Shown piece after piece: positions 14,762 to 15,134 of a stretch of DNA of 15,134 bases. The stretch is taken from the NCBI GenBank assembly GCA_003511885.1, contig DOIX01000371.1, forward strand, positions 10,392-25,525, given 5' to 3'. Numbering within the stretch: the stretch's first letter is position 1; each line of letters starts with the position of its first letter. Position numbers and translations under genes: made by a program. The stretch is from Cyanobacteria bacterium UBA11153 (GTDB lineage: Bacteria > Cyanobacteriota > Cyanobacteriia > Cyanobacteriales > Coleofasciculaceae). The notes below the pieces were generated by a model that saw nothing but the letters and a program-made list of their open reading frames with translations, searched no databases and was not told where the DNA came from.

Positions 14762-14862
14762 TTCGTAGTAAGCACTTTAGTGCCTGACACATCGGCTTTT
14801 GATGCACTAAAGTGCCTACTACAAACAAGCTTTTGATGCACTAAAGTGCCTACTACAAACAA
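14762..14862. repeat. Three hairpin-repeat copies downstream of the GST gene, two of them in tandem
   Basis: One copy in the upstream orientation lies at 14762-14783, with palindrome GCACTTTAGTGC. Two inverted copies are carried in an exact 34-bp tandem duplication (14795-14828 and 14829-14862), each with GCACTAAAGTGC followed by CTACTACAAAC. The first copy can pair with either inverted copy to form a long stem, a plausible terminator for the GST gene. Confidence 0.9.
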
Positions 14863-15134
14863 TTCAAAACACTCCCTAGCTTAAGTCATCCTCCCCTGTA
14901 CCAGAACTTTGCTCTCCGGAAGCCAATTCCGACTCATCTGAAACGACATATTGACTCGCAATAGATGTAAATCCTTAATATCGATATTAGGCGGTTAAGA
15001 GATTCTAAATTCCTCAAACCCTTGATTTTTTACAGCTTTCTTCCCTAGCTCCTAACTAGGGTTTGCTGAAAAAGTCTTTTCGTGAGGGGAGGGTGTGGGG
15101 TGTGGGTTTTTTTGTGTGGGGTTTGAAGAGTTTT
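14863..15134. other. Gene-free end of window with possible mobile-element remnant
   Basis: No complete gene was seen. CCCTAG (15043-15048) and CTAGGG (15056-15061) form a small inverted repeat. The adjoining GTTTGCTGAAAAAGTC reminds me of the ends of cyanobacterial insertion sequences, but no transposase or target duplication can be shown here. A G-rich stretch follows. Confidence 0.35.
15086..15106 (+). other. G-quadruplex-type motif
   Basis: Four G-runs of 4, 3, 4 and 3 are separated by 1, 3 and 3 nt, which meets the standard G3+N1-7 rule. A fifth GGGG comes after TTTTTTTGTGT. The stretch could be simple repeat associated with the neighbouring element remnant. Confidence 0.6.

Noticed and set aside
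13858..14862. Repeats around the GST gene as a CRISPR array
   Set aside because: Units are palindromic, unevenly spaced, in both orientations and split by a gene; there are no regular spacers and no cas genes.
14876..14974. Short - strand open stretch with an acidic Ser/Glu/Gly-rich protein-tail look, ending at 14876
   Set aside because: It has no start codon and an in-frame stop lies just upstream (14975-14977). It could be a gene remnant, but 32 codons are too few to support this.

Overview
The window is cyanobacterial chromosomal DNA. It encodes a photosystem II D1 protein, a phycobilin-type heme oxygenase, an acyl-lipid delta-9 desaturase and a thylakoid-type FtsH. It carries nine copies of the HIP1 octamer GCGATCGC (starting at 665, 834, 2212, 7056, 9484, 13484, 13752, 14147 and 14661). 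It also holds several cyanobacterial-style dispersed repeats. The mix of CHAT-CHASE2, pentapeptide, Rpn/DUF4351 and DUF6918-like genes would suit a filamentous (Oscillatoriales-like) species, but the species cannot be named from this sequence.

Left part (1-5767): a CHAT-CHASE2 membrane fusion (putative caspase-like protease plus extracytoplasmic sensor) is followed within 4 nt by a small secreted partner protein. A 398-bp gap with a C-rich tandem repeat leads to a 175-aa protein that may be a divergent Crp-type regulator. Convergent to it is a DUF6918-like gene with a clear sigma70 promoter and an inverted repeat at its expected transcription start. A divergent pentapeptide-repeat gene follows.

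Centre (5768-11618): heme oxygenase and delta-9 desaturase lie in tandem on the + strand. They converge on a psbA gene on the - strand, and ftsH is transcribed divergently from psbA. The psbA product is not ordinary D1. At standard D1 numbering it has Ala80, Leu158 and Ala286, the published signature of the microaerobic isoform D1', plus Pro144, Phe147 and Met173 as in that isoform of thermophilic cyanobacteria. Two O2-consuming enzymes beside a low-oxygen D1 suggest a small microoxic gene island. This is the main biological point of the window. FtsH proteases degrade D1, so its placement opposite psbA may be functional.

Right part (11619-15134): a cyanobacterial Rpn-like nuclease-fold protein with two DUF4351-like repeats is followed by a repeat-bearing gap. 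Next come an MBL-fold protein whose HxHxDH motif is half lost, and a glutathione S-transferase flanked on both sides by copies of one hairpin repeat. The hairpin copies differ by paired, structure-preserving substitutions. The end holds a possible mobile-element remnant and a G-quadruplex-type sequence. No tRNA, rRNA, CRISPR array or complete transposase gene was seen.
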